14,353 nt of DNA from Phycisphaeraceae bacterium (GTDB lineage Bacteria; Planctomycetota; Phycisphaerae; Phycisphaerales; Phycisphaeraceae). The notes under the pieces were generated by a model that was not told the origin of the DNA, did no database searches, and saw only the letters and a program-made list of their open reading frames with translations. The stretch is from NCBI GenBank assembly GCA_020851395.1, contig JADZCW010000196.1:1-14353 (forward strand), read 5' to 3'. Position numbers and translations under genes: made by a program. Positions within the stretch are counted from its first letter, which is position 1. Every line of letters begins with the position of its first letter. Shown one piece after another: positions 1-7,386 of this stretch.

Positions 1-2
1 AG

Positions 3-593
3 GGCGTGCCCGTGAGCCTCTTCAACAGCTACGGCGCCCGCCGCGGCAACGACCGCGTCATGACCCGCGGCACCTTCGCCAACGTCCGCGTCCGCAACCA
101 GCTCGCCCCCGGCACCGAGGGCGGCGTCACCACCGACTTCACGGACAACACGGTCAAGCCCATCTACGACGCCTCGGTCAACTACAAGAAGGCTGGCATC
201 CCCCTCGTCGTCCTGGCCGGCAAGGACTACGGCATGGGATCGAGCCGCGACTGGGCCGCCAAGGGCACCTTCCTCCTGGGTGTCCGCGTGGTCATCGCCG
301 AGAGCTATGAGCGCATCCACCGCTCAAACCTCGTCGGCATGGGCGTGCTCCCTCTCTGCTACGAGCCGGGCCAGACCGCCGCGTCGATCGGCCTAGACGG
401 CACGGAGACCTTCGACGTCCAGATCGACGACGCGCTCCAGCCTCGCCAGCCCGTCACCCTCACCGCCCGCAAGCCCGACGGCAAGGCGATTACGTTCAAG
501 ACTGTCTGCCGCATCGACACCCCCGTCGAAGTCGACTACTACCGCAACGGCGGCATCCTGCACACCGTCCTGCGCAAGATGGCCGGGGCGTGA
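3..593 (+). CDS. acnA: Aconitate hydratase A, C-terminal part (5'-truncated by window edge)
   Basis: This is the C-terminal 196 residues of an aconitase, the TCA-cycle enzyme that interconverts citrate and isocitrate in the cytoplasm with a [4Fe-4S] cluster. The reading frame is open to the window edge, so the GTG at 6 is not the start. Visible landmarks are FNSYGARRGN and MRGTFAN-like MTRGTFANVRVRNQ, then AGKDYGMGSSRDWAAKG with the Ser-Ser-Arg substrate-binding loop, then ESYERIHRSNLVGMGVLPL, and a normal end near GGILHTVLRKM. This is the swivelling domain 4 of the AcnA/IRP family. The cluster-binding cysteines lie in the missing N-terminal part. The gene converges on the minus-strand neuC and ends 10 bases before a large inverted repeat that could terminate both transcripts. 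The family call is firm; AcnA rather than AcnB rests on these motifs. Confidence 0.96.
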   Translation, partial: GVPVSLFNSYGARRGNDRVMTRGTFANVRVRNQLAPGTEGGVTTDFTDNTVKPIYDASVNYKKAGIPLVVLAGKDYGMGSSRDWAAKGTFLLGVRVVIAESYERIHRSNLVGMGVLPLCYEPGQTAASIGLDGTETFDVQIDDALQPRQPVTLTARKPDGKAITFKTVCRIDTPVEVDYYRNGGILHTVLRKMAGA

Positions 594-600
594 TGATCTC

Positions 601-704
601 AATTAACCATCAAGACACCAAGAACACCAAGGAAGGCAATCAACAAAGAATCAATGCGACCTGTGCATCGCTCTTCTTGGTGTCCTTGGTGTCTTGGTGG
701 TTAA
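601..704. repeat. Long imperfect inverted repeat built from CACCAAG units, possible bidirectional terminator or dispersed element
   Basis: Arms 604-633 and about 675-704 are reverse complements over about 30 positions with only three mismatches, two of which would be G-U pairs in RNA. They enclose a loop of about 40 bases. Each arm is itself made of ACCAAG units repeated every 9-10 bases. The stretch is visibly poorer in GC than the genes on both sides. It fills the gap between the aconitase stop at 593 and the neuC stop at 708-710, where two convergent transcripts end. I recall similar CACCAAG palindromes scattered in other bacterial genomes, but I cannot confirm a family here. No T-tract typical of a simple intrinsic terminator follows either arm. 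Confidence 0.8.
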
Positions 705-707
705 ACT

Positions 708-1796
708 TCAGAAAGTATTGCGTTTGCGAAGTGAGATGGCGTCAAGGTCGATGCTCGCCAGCAGTTTGGCGATGCGTGTGCCCGTCCGGCCGTCGCCGTA
801 GGGGTGGCGCATGCGGCGCAGGTCCAGCTTGAGAGCGCGTTGTATGGCCCGGCGGACCACCGTTTCGCCGTAGTCCGCGTCGATGACGTTGGCCGGCTTT
901 TCCCGGCCGTTTTGACGTGGGCCGATGTTCACGCAGGGCAGCCGCAGCGCCGCCGCCTCGATCAGACCGGCCGAGGAATTGCCCACGATCGCCCCGGCGC
1001 TCGTCAGCAGGTCGAGGAACTCCGGCCGCGGCAGATGCTCGACCATCGACAAGCGCGACCGCTCAATCGCCCGGCGGATGCCGGCGCTGCCCGGGTCGGC
1101 GTTCGGAGCCATCACCACGCACGGGTAATCCATCGCTACCGCGAGCGTCGCCCGCATCGCCCGCTCTTCTTCCTTGTCGGATTGGCCCACCGGGTGCTGG
1201 AGGATCACCAGCTTCCGACTACGCCACGGCACGAACTCCAGCCACGGCTCCAGGCCATCCATCGCCGGCGAGCCGACGACGTGAATTTGCCGCGGATCCT
1301 CGCCCATCTTGACCAATCGTCGCCCACTCCTAGGAGTGGCGGGAAAGTGCAGATGCGTGAGCTTGCTGATGGCATGTCGGATCGCCTCATCCGCCACGCC
1401 CTCCGCCCGATCGCCTCCATGCAGATGCCCCAGCCGCACGCCGCCGATGCTCGCCGCCAGCGCGCCGGCGAGCGCCTCGATGCGATCGCCCAACACCAGC
1501 ACCACGTCGGGCCGCATCTTCTCGATCGCCCGGCCGATCCCCGCCACGCCGCGCGACAGCGCCTGCACGTCCGCGGCATATCCAATCCTCCCGCGCTCCT
1601 GCATCTTCACCCGAGCGTCGATGGCAAACCCCGCCGCACGGATGTCCCGCCACGACTTCGTCGTCCAGTGCGTGCCCGTGACAATCGTTTCAAGGCTCAG
1701 CCGTGCATGCCCCGTGATGGCGCGCATGACCGGTTCGAGCAGGCCGAACTCCGCCCGCGAACCCGTGACCACCGCGATGACGCGCTTCTTCACCAT
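708..1796 (-). CDS. neuC: UDP-N-acetylglucosamine 2-epimerase (hydrolysing), NeuC/LegG type
   Basis: This 362-residue protein is of normal length for the hydrolysing UDP-GlcNAc 2-epimerases, which release ManNAc (NeuC) or the corresponding bacillosamine-derived sugar (LegG/PtmH type) for nonulosonic acid synthesis in the cytoplasm. Key features in order are TGSRAEFG at 11-18, GDRIEAL at 103-109, HLHGGD at 124-129, DEAIRHAISKLTHLHF at 136-151, GNSSAGLIEA at 272-281 and NIGPRQNGR at 290-298. These include the Asp, Glu and His positions conserved in this epimerase fold (two Rossmann domains, GT-B type). The ATG at 1796 lies 2 bases after the stop of the fused cytidylyltransferase/synthase gene, so it is the last gene of the operon. 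The sequence does not tell whether the substrate is UDP-GlcNAc or a 2,4-diamino derivative. The gene ends next to the large inverted repeat. Confidence 0.93.
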   Translation of the reverse strand: MVKKRVIAVVTGSRAEFGLLEPVMRAITGHARLSLETIVTGTHWTTKSWRDIRAAGFAIDARVKMQERGRIGYAADVQALSRGVAGIGRAIEKMRPDVVLVLGDRIEALAGALAASIGGVRLGHLHGGDRAEGVADEAIRHAISKLTHLHFPATPRSGRRLVKMGEDPRQIHVVGSPAMDGLEPWLEFVPWRSRKLVILQHPVGQSDKEEERAMRATLAVAMDYPCVVMAPNADPGSAGIRRAIERSRLSMVEHLPRPEFLDLLTSAGAIVGNSSAGLIEAAALRLPCVNIGPRQNGREKPANVIDADYGETVVRRAIQRALKLDLRRMRHPYGDGRTGTRIAKLLASIDLDAISLRKRNTF

Positions 1797-1798
1797 GC

Positions 1799-3547
1799 CT
1801 ATTCCACCACCAGATCATCCTCGCGCAAGAGCCGATTCGCCGCCACGTCCCTGCCCAGGCGGCGCCCGATGATCCCTCGGAGCCCCGCCGCCGGCACACC
1901 CAGGTCCGGCCGTTTGACCGTCACGTCCTCTTCCGTAATCACGTGCCCCGCGGCCAGATCACGCATCGCGCAGACGCTCTGCCGCGAGACGCGCCGCACG
2001 TCCGCCTCGCAGGGCAGCACCCTTTTCGTCGCCGGCCCGCGCATCGCCTCCGCCTGCCGTACAAACTGAACGTACTGTGCAAACTGCCTGGGATCAAAGC
2101 TCGCCGCGTGATCCGGCCCCTTGGCCTTGCGGTTGTGCGTCAGGTGCTTTTCCAGGATCACCGCCCCGGCCGCCACGGCGAGCATGCCCGTGTGCAACGA
2201 GGTCGTGTGGTCGGAATAACCCATGACAAAATACCCCGGCAGCGACCGGATCGCCGCCAGCGAAGCATCCTCGTCCGCCGTCGGATACGAACTGACGCAC
2301 TGCAGCATAGCCGCGCCCGCCGTATGCCCTCGCAGCCACGCCGCCGCGGCCTGAACTTCCGTGGCCTCCGCCGCCCCGACGGACACGAGCAACGGCTTGC
2401 CTAATCTCGCCACCGCCTCCAGCAGCGGACGATTCACGCAATCCGGCGACGCCACTTTCACCGCGTCCACATTCAGTCCCCGCATCGTCTCGACCAGCCC
2501 TGGACTAAAGCAGGTGACGATGAACCCCAGTCCCAGCTCACCCGCCAATTCCCGCAGCGGCCGCATCTGCTTAACGGAGAGCTGCAACGCCTCGAGCATC
2601 GCCAGCGGGTTCTCTGCGCTGGCCTCCTGATACCCCGCCAGCTCCGCCTCAGCGCTCAGCAGCATTTTCGCGTCAAAAAGCTGCAACTTGACAGCGTCCG
2701 CCCCCGCCTTCTTCGCCGCCCGGACCAGCGACATCGCCCGCTTGAGTGACCCATCATGATTCACCCCCAACTCCGCGATCACATACACGCGTCCATCCTT
2801 CGTGATCGTCCGTGAGCCGATGGTCAGCGACGGTTCCGCGGTGGGGGGGATCTCTACCAAGGCCCTGGCCACCGCCAGATCCTTCGCGTCATCAATATCA
2901 ACAACACTTCCGGCGTCCGTCACCACCGCCCGTCGATCGCGCCCCAGGAACGCGTGCGGCTTGCCGTCTTCGACAATGAACAGACTCTCCCGCCGCACCG
3001 CGATGATCCCGCCGTCGAGCTGATACACCGCCGGCAGGTTCTGCCGGCGATAGACGTCGTTGGCCTGATAGGGCTCGAGCACATCCCCATTCGGCCCCGT
3101 GAGCCGGCGCATCCAGTAAGGATGCAGCTTGCCCACCGGGCAGACGCTCTGCACGCTGTGACCCCGGGTAGCAGTCAATTTCTCAATGGCTCGATCAATC
3201 AACCCCGACGGCCGGATCGGTACGTTGGCGTAGAGGATCACCACCGCGTCGTAACGTTCGCCATGTCGACGCTCGATCTCCTCGACCGCGTGCCGGGCCG
3301 CACCATCCACGGTGGCCGTGTCCGTCGCCAATTCCGCCGGCCGCATGACGACCTCAACGCCCATCGCCCTCGCCGCCGCCGCGATCTCGGCCCCGTCCGT
3401 GCTGACGACCACGCGATCCACCAGCCGACTCGCCATCGCCTGCTCGATCGTGTGCGACACCAGCGGCCGACCCGCCAGCACGGCGACGTTCTTGCCCGGC
3501 AGCCCCTTGCTGCCCGCTCGACCCAGGATCACGCACAGCGTTCTCAT
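1799..3547 (-). CDS. Fused CMP-nonulosonate cytidylyltransferase / nonulosonate synthase with SAF domain (NeuA-NeuB type)
   Basis: This is a 582-residue fusion of two consecutive pathway enzymes. Residues 1-232 are a CMP-sugar synthetase of the NeuA/LegF/PseF type: nucleotide loop ILGRAGSKGLPGKN at 7-20, YANVPIRP at 106-113, and metal-binding VDIDD at 216-220. Residues 240-500 are a TIM-barrel PEP-dependent sialic/legionaminic acid synthase (NeuB family): AELGVNHDG at 258-266, K287 in VKLQ, K364 in VKVAS, SYP at 420-422, SDHT at 445-448, EKHLT at 466-470 and GPDHAAS at 477-483. Residues 522-580 are the C-terminal SAF/antifreeze-like domain (VKRPDLGVP, IIGRRLGRDV). The barrel position normally reading STGM is SVGA (389-392) here. 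Both enzymes act in the cytoplasm, making the nonulosonic acid and then its CMP donor. The ATG at 3547 follows the upstream stop by 25 bases; neuC follows by 2. No frameshift or stop separates the halves. Confidence 0.93.
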   Translation of the reverse strand: MRTLCVILGRAGSKGLPGKNVAVLAGRPLVSHTIEQAMASRLVDRVVVSTDGAEIAAAARAMGVEVVMRPAELATDTATVDGAARHAVEEIERRHGERYDAVVILYANVPIRPSGLIDRAIEKLTATRGHSVQSVCPVGKLHPYWMRRLTGPNGDVLEPYQANDVYRRQNLPAVYQLDGGIIAVRRESLFIVEDGKPHAFLGRDRRAVVTDAGSVVDIDDAKDLAVARALVEIPPTAEPSLTIGSRTITKDGRVYVIAELGVNHDGSLKRAMSLVRAAKKAGADAVKLQLFDAKMLLSAEAELAGYQEASAENPLAMLEALQLSVKQMRPLRELAGELGLGFIVTCFSPGLVETMRGLNVDAVKVASPDCVNRPLLEAVARLGKPLLVSVGAAEATEVQAAAAWLRGHTAGAAMLQCVSSYPTADEDASLAAIRSLPGYFVMGYSDHTTSLHTGMLAVAAGAVILEKHLTHNRKAKGPDHAASFDPRQFAQYVQFVRQAEAMRGPATKRVLPCEADVRRVSRQSVCAMRDLAAGHVITEEDVTVKRPDLGVPAAGLRGIIGRRLGRDVAANRLLREDDLVVE

Positions 3548-3572
3548 ATCGATCCCCGCTCTCTTCGATGCC

Positions 3573-5264
3573 TCACGGCCGATGCCACTGCCCGCATCCG
3601 CCGCACAGCGGCAGCTCGTCCCATCGCCCCTCTTCGTGCAACCGCCGCGCCTGCCGTGCCCGTGACCAGATCTCCGCCAGCGATCCGTCAGGCGTCATCC
3701 TGCCGATCGCTCCCTCGCCCGTCCAGTCCTGGTCGCACAACGCCACCCGCCCGTCGCTGAGGATCGTCATCCGCCCCGCGAGCTGCCGGCACGCGCACCG
3801 CTTGGGCGGGGCCATGCGGACAGGGCTCTGATCCGCCATCAAATCGCCGCGCACGCCCCTTCCGGGTGTTGCCGGCTCGATCACCGCGTGCCCGCAGTAG
3901 TGCGTCCAGCGGTCGAAGAACATCTCCATGTCCTCCAGCGTTGCGGCTGTCTTGACCAGCCGCGGTACGATCCAAGGCACCCCCGCCACCCCGCCGTCCT
4001 CCGCCGCCCGGCGGTTGCGCGTGTTGAGCAGTCGCTCGAGGCGGGTGAGCATCCCCGGATAGTCATCCAAGCCCATCGCCGCCTGGTACACCGTCGGCGA
4101 ATCGGCATTGAGCCGCACGCCGATCACGTCCACCGGCACGTCGAGCAATCGGTCGAGCGTCGCGTCATCGACACGCAAATCCGTCTCGATCGCCACGCCC
4201 AGCACCCCCGCCCGCTTCGCCGATTCCACGACGCCAGCCCAATCCGGGTGCAGCAGCGCATCACCGAGCCCGCCGAGCGTCAGCACGGTGTCCTGGTCCG
4301 CCCCGAGCTGCCGCACAACCGCCATCGCCGCGTCCGCCGTCATGTCCAGCCGGTCGAGCGCCACGTGATGCTGCGGCGTGATCGGCCCCATCGCCGGCCG
4401 GCGCGGCGTCAGTTCCAGCGTCACGTCCCGCGGCAGCGCTCGCCACGATTCTCGAACCTCCGTCCCTGCATCCACGATCTCTTGAGCCAGCCGTCCCGCG
4501 GATGCCCTCAGAAGATCATCACCCATTCTCTCCTCGAGCCACGCGAACATCCGCATCCCCGCCGGCGTGTCGGCGATCATTCTCCGCCCGCAATCGCGCA
4601 CGGCCGGCGGCGCCTGCACGCAGACATCTTTCCCGATCGGGTCCTGCTGCGGCCGCTGCGGGTCATAGCCGAGAACCGCCCCGAATGTCCCCCCCGACGC
4701 CTGCCGTAATTGCTCGAGGATTTCCGGGCTGATCGCGATCCCGCACAGCCCCGGCGCCGCCTGCGTGAAGACCATCGGCATGCCCTGCGCGAACCGCAGG
4801 TGCAACGCCATCACCGCGTCGGCCAGCTCCGGGTCATGGATCATCCAGTCCCCACCGATGAGCAGCGCCGCCTCCGCCGCATGCGCTTTGATCGCCTCGA
4901 GCAGCGGCTCGACCGGCAGCAGCTCGTCGTAGCACGTCATCGCGCCCAGGCCGCCGCGCCACGACTCGATCGCCCACTTGCGCGCCGATCGCCGCCAGGC
5001 CGCGAACCTGTCCACCGCGTGCATCTCCGCCGCCACGGGGAAATAGCTCACCGGCTTGTCGATCTTCTCCCCCCCGAGCAGGGGCTCGAGGTCCTGCCCC
5101 GCCGGATGCGCCACGACGATCTGGCTCACTTCGCGCACGCGGGCCAGCCGGTGCAGCGTGTGCCCCAGCACCGTCCGCCCACCCACGCGTGCCCCGAGTT
5201 GTGAGGGCAGCCCCAGCGGCGTGCGCTGCGCGTCGGCCACGACCAGCCCGATCACCTTGCTCAT
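3573..5264 (-). CDS. Composite protein: nucleotidyltransferase-like N-terminus, radical-SAM-like region without the cluster cysteines, SPASM-like C-terminus
   Basis: This 563-residue protein has three parts. Residues 1-240 look like a diverged SpsF/NeuA-type nucleotidyltransferase (MSKVIGLVVADAQRTPLG start, LLIGGDWMIHDPELADAV at 134-151), but the signature RLPGK-like loop is not intact. Residues 280-460 read like the second half of a radical SAM barrel (VTLELT, TLGGLGDALLHPDW at 329-342, then VAIETDL), yet no CxxxCxxC exists where the SAM cluster should bind. Residues 488-563 resemble a SPASM domain: C490, C492, C510 followed by DQDWTG, then EIW and C554-x2-C557. The ATG at 5264 overlaps the Maf gene stop in an ATGA, which fixes the start and implies coupled translation. 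Position in the operon suggests a role in making or transferring the glycan. The reaction is unknown to me; it may bind an auxiliary Fe-S cluster without radical chemistry. Confidence 0.8.
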   Translation of the reverse strand: MSKVIGLVVADAQRTPLGLPSQLGARVGGRTVLGHTLHRLARVREVSQIVVAHPAGQDLEPLLGGEKIDKPVSYFPVAAEMHAVDRFAAWRRSARKWAIESWRGGLGAMTCYDELLPVEPLLEAIKAHAAEAALLIGGDWMIHDPELADAVMALHLRFAQGMPMVFTQAAPGLCGIAISPEILEQLRQASGGTFGAVLGYDPQRPQQDPIGKDVCVQAPPAVRDCGRRMIADTPAGMRMFAWLEERMGDDLLRASAGRLAQEIVDAGTEVRESWRALPRDVTLELTPRRPAMGPITPQHHVALDRLDMTADAAMAVVRQLGADQDTVLTLGGLGDALLHPDWAGVVESAKRAGVLGVAIETDLRVDDATLDRLLDVPVDVIGVRLNADSPTVYQAAMGLDDYPGMLTRLERLLNTRNRRAAEDGGVAGVPWIVPRLVKTAATLEDMEMFFDRWTHYCGHAVIEPATPGRGVRGDLMADQSPVRMAPPKRCACRQLAGRMTILSDGRVALCDQDWTGEGAIGRMTPDGSLAEIWSRARQARRLHEEGRWDELPLCGGCGQWHRP

Positions 5265-7243
5265 GCCTCCCCCTCCGTCGCGACCACCGCCTCCGCGGCC
5301 TGACCCTCGCATCGCCGCAGCGCCTCGGCCAGCCGCTCCTGCCCCGGGTCGAGGATCTTGAGCATCTCCGTGCACGCCTCGGACAGCAACTCCACGTTCG
5401 ACAGGTCACGCTGGATCTGCTTGACCAGCTTGCCCTTGCTGTCGTCGTTGGAGATCGCGTGGTCCATCCTCGCCCGCCGGAAGGCGCCGAGGATGTTCAA
5501 CTCGCTGACCAGCCCCAGGGCCGCCCCTAACTCCGCATCGACCCGCTTGCGGTTCTTGGTCACCTCCGCGATCAGCTTCTGGTAGCGCGGCGACTCCGGC
5601 GGGCAGTCGACCAACTGCGTCAGTGCAGGCGCGGTCTTCTCCGCCATCTTCCGCAGTTCCTCAACTTCCCGCCGCCGCTGCCGCAGCACCCGGCCCGCCC
5701 GCGTCAGACGCCCGACGTCCAGTCGCATCGCCGGCCTGGGGATCGCCGGTGCGGGTCGCGTCGCGTGCCGTTCGATCGCCTCGCGCAGCGTCATCCGCGT
5801 CGTGTGCGCCTTGGGCAGACCGCCCTCGCTCGCGTCGATCACCGTCTGCTTCGCCTCACCGAAGTCCTTCTCGAACTGCTTGAGGTAAGTCTGCATCTGC
5901 TCGTCCGAGAAGCACGGCCGGCCGTGGATGTCGGTCAGCCGGTGCAGGTTCCGCCGGTGCCGCACGATCCGCTGCCACTCCATCATCTCGACGGTGTTGA
6001 ACCGGTTGAACTCGCCCGCCCAGACCTGATGAATAGCCGTCCCCGGGCAGTAGTAGAGCCCATCGCTGAACCCCAGGTCCTGCCCGATCAGGATGATCGG
6101 ATCACACCCGAGGTGCTGCGCCAGATAGAACGACAGGTGCGCCACCGTCGACCCGTAAGGCACCCCCACACGCGGCCGGGCCTCGCCCCCGAGCAGCCGG
6201 TCGAGGAACTGGCTCTGCGTCAGCCGCACCGGCCCCGGGAAACTCTCGAGGATCGTGTGATTCGCCAGCGGCTCCGCCACCAGCGTCACCCCCGGAAGGG
6301 GGGGCAGCCCCTCGTAGAATCGCCTGGAAATCTCGTGATAATCCAGCGCCGTGACGAAGTCCGGCTCGATCCCCCGGTCCAGCAGCGGCCGCAGCGTCGT
6401 CTGCGCCGTGATCACGATCACCCGCGACCGCACCGCCGGATCGCGCAGCAGGTTCACGTTCTTCGCCAGGCTTGGCCCCGCGCTGACGCACACCGCCGGC
6501 ACACCTCTCCCCAGGTTGTGCAGCTCGTTGGTGTCCGCCCCGCCGGCGTAATGGGCGATGTTGAAGACGAAGTTCTCGACCGTCCGCGTCGCGTTGACCA
6601 TCCCGGTCGCCACGTGCGTCCGGCAGTAGGCCACCACCTCCGCCATCATCGCCCCGAAGGCCGTCAGTTTCGCCCCATGTCGCTGCCGCGTCGGCGGGTG
6701 CGTCACCAGCACCGTCCCGAGCGTCAGCACGCTGATGCGATCCTCGAGCCGGGTCAGGATCGCCGGCCGGTCCACCCGGTCGTCCGCCAGGATGAGGTTG
6801 CCCCGGACCAGCCACGCCGTGTGGTCGATCTTCTCAAGCACCGCCCGCAGCAGCGACAGGTCCGGCTCATACACAATGATCAGCGTGCCCGAGCTGGCCT
6901 TCTTCGCCAGCTCCGCCACGTGATGGCCCAGCCCCAGCCCCAGGAAGATGACCGTCGCGTGCTTCTGCAGGTCCACGCCCGAGAGCAGTTGCTGCGCCTC
7001 AGCCAGCGGGTCAAACCGGCTGGCCAACCAGACCGGCCGACCCCCGGCAGGAGACGATGTGCCATTCACGCTCGCATCCCCTTCCGGTTCGATCGCCGCG
7101 CTCAGCGGTCCCTGCCGCGACGTCTGCCACGTCAGCTTTGCCGGCGTAGCCGCCTCCAGACGCCTCGCCAAATCCGCGTCAATCCGCCGGATGTGGGCGA
7201 GGTTGGCCTGCCAGATGGTGTTGTGGTCAGGGAGAGGACTCAT
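5261..7243 (-). CDS. Motility accessory factor (Maf) family flagellin glycosyltransferase, DUF115/MptE-like
   Basis: This 660-residue protein belongs to the Maf family, which attaches nonulosonic acids (pseudaminic, legionaminic) from CMP donors to flagellin serines and threonines in the cytoplasm before export. Residues about 78-230 form the N-terminal Maf region, including VIFLGLGLGHHVAELAKK at 98-115 and YEPDLSLLRAVLE at 125-137. Residues about 235-405 are the central MptE-like DUF115 domain: SAGPSLAKN at 254-262, IVITAQTTLRPLLDRGIEPDFVTALD with the family's ALD, VPYGSTVAHL at 361-370 and LIGQDLGFSDG at 385-395. Residues 500-640 are charged and mainly helical. It is the first gene of the operon and overlaps the next by 4 bases. 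No clear Shine-Dalgarno precedes the ATG at 7243. No flagellin gene lies in the window, so flagellin as acceptor is inferred from the family and the co-encoded CMP-nonulosonate pathway. Confidence 0.9.
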   Translation of the reverse strand: MSPLPDHNTIWQANLAHIRRIDADLARRLEAATPAKLTWQTSRQGPLSAAIEPEGDASVNGTSSPAGGRPVWLASRFDPLAEAQQLLSGVDLQKHATVIFLGLGLGHHVAELAKKASSGTLIIVYEPDLSLLRAVLEKIDHTAWLVRGNLILADDRVDRPAILTRLEDRISVLTLGTVLVTHPPTRQRHGAKLTAFGAMMAEVVAYCRTHVATGMVNATRTVENFVFNIAHYAGGADTNELHNLGRGVPAVCVSAGPSLAKNVNLLRDPAVRSRVIVITAQTTLRPLLDRGIEPDFVTALDYHEISRRFYEGLPPLPGVTLVAEPLANHTILESFPGPVRLTQSQFLDRLLGGEARPRVGVPYGSTVAHLSFYLAQHLGCDPIILIGQDLGFSDGLYYCPGTAIHQVWAGEFNRFNTVEMMEWQRIVRHRRNLHRLTDIHGRPCFSDEQMQTYLKQFEKDFGEAKQTVIDASEGGLPKAHTTRMTLREAIERHATRPAPAIPRPAMRLDVGRLTRAGRVLRQRRREVEELRKMAEKTAPALTQLVDCPPESPRYQKLIAEVTKNRKRVDAELGAALGLVSELNILGAFRRARMDHAISNDDSKGKLVKQIQRDLSNVELLSEACTEMLKILDPGQERLAEALRRCEGQAAEAVVATEGEA

Positions 7244-7258
7244 GTCGGCTGTGTCTGG

Positions 7259-7266
7259 TTATCGGA
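7259..7266 (-). promoter_or_regulatory. Possible sigma-28-like -10 element upstream of the Maf operon
   Basis: On the minus strand this octamer reads TCCGATAA, seven of eight bases of the flagellar sigma-28 -10 consensus GCCGATAA. It lies 15 bases upstream of the Maf start codon. No good -35 (TAAAGTTT-like) is found at 10-12 bases spacing; the nearest candidate, TCAAGGGC, is 13 bases away and weak. The 5' leader would be very short. Flagellar control would suit a flagellin glycosylation operon, but a single near-match in GC-rich DNA is thin evidence. Confidence 0.22.
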
Positions 7267-7386
7267 ACAGTAGCCGCCGGCCCTTGAAGGGGGCGTCTGA
7301 ACGTCGGTCACCCGTCTTCTGCTCCGCGTGAATTTGGCTCAACAAGCCGTCGCCGCCCCTGGTCCGTGCCGTTATGATGGCCACCC

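Noticed and set aside
804..2069. Long plus-strand open frame antisense to neuC and to the end of the fusion gene
   Set aside because: Rich in Arg, His and Pro with no recognisable domain. It mirrors the codon bias of the clearly coding minus strand, as expected in GC-rich DNA.
5265..5375. In-frame 5' extension of the SPASM-like gene
   Set aside because: Lies inside the Maf gene and is Gly/Arg-rich; the ATGA overlap at 5261-5264 gives a natural start.
5765..7273. Plus-strand open frame of about 500 codons across the Maf gene
   Set aside because: Low-complexity Arg/His/Pro/Gln composition and no start signal; the minus strand carries conserved Maf motifs throughout.
7373..7378. TATGAT as a -10 element for the two-span membrane protein gene
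   Set aside because: Good hexamer, but no -35 at normal spacing and only 8 bases before the start codon.
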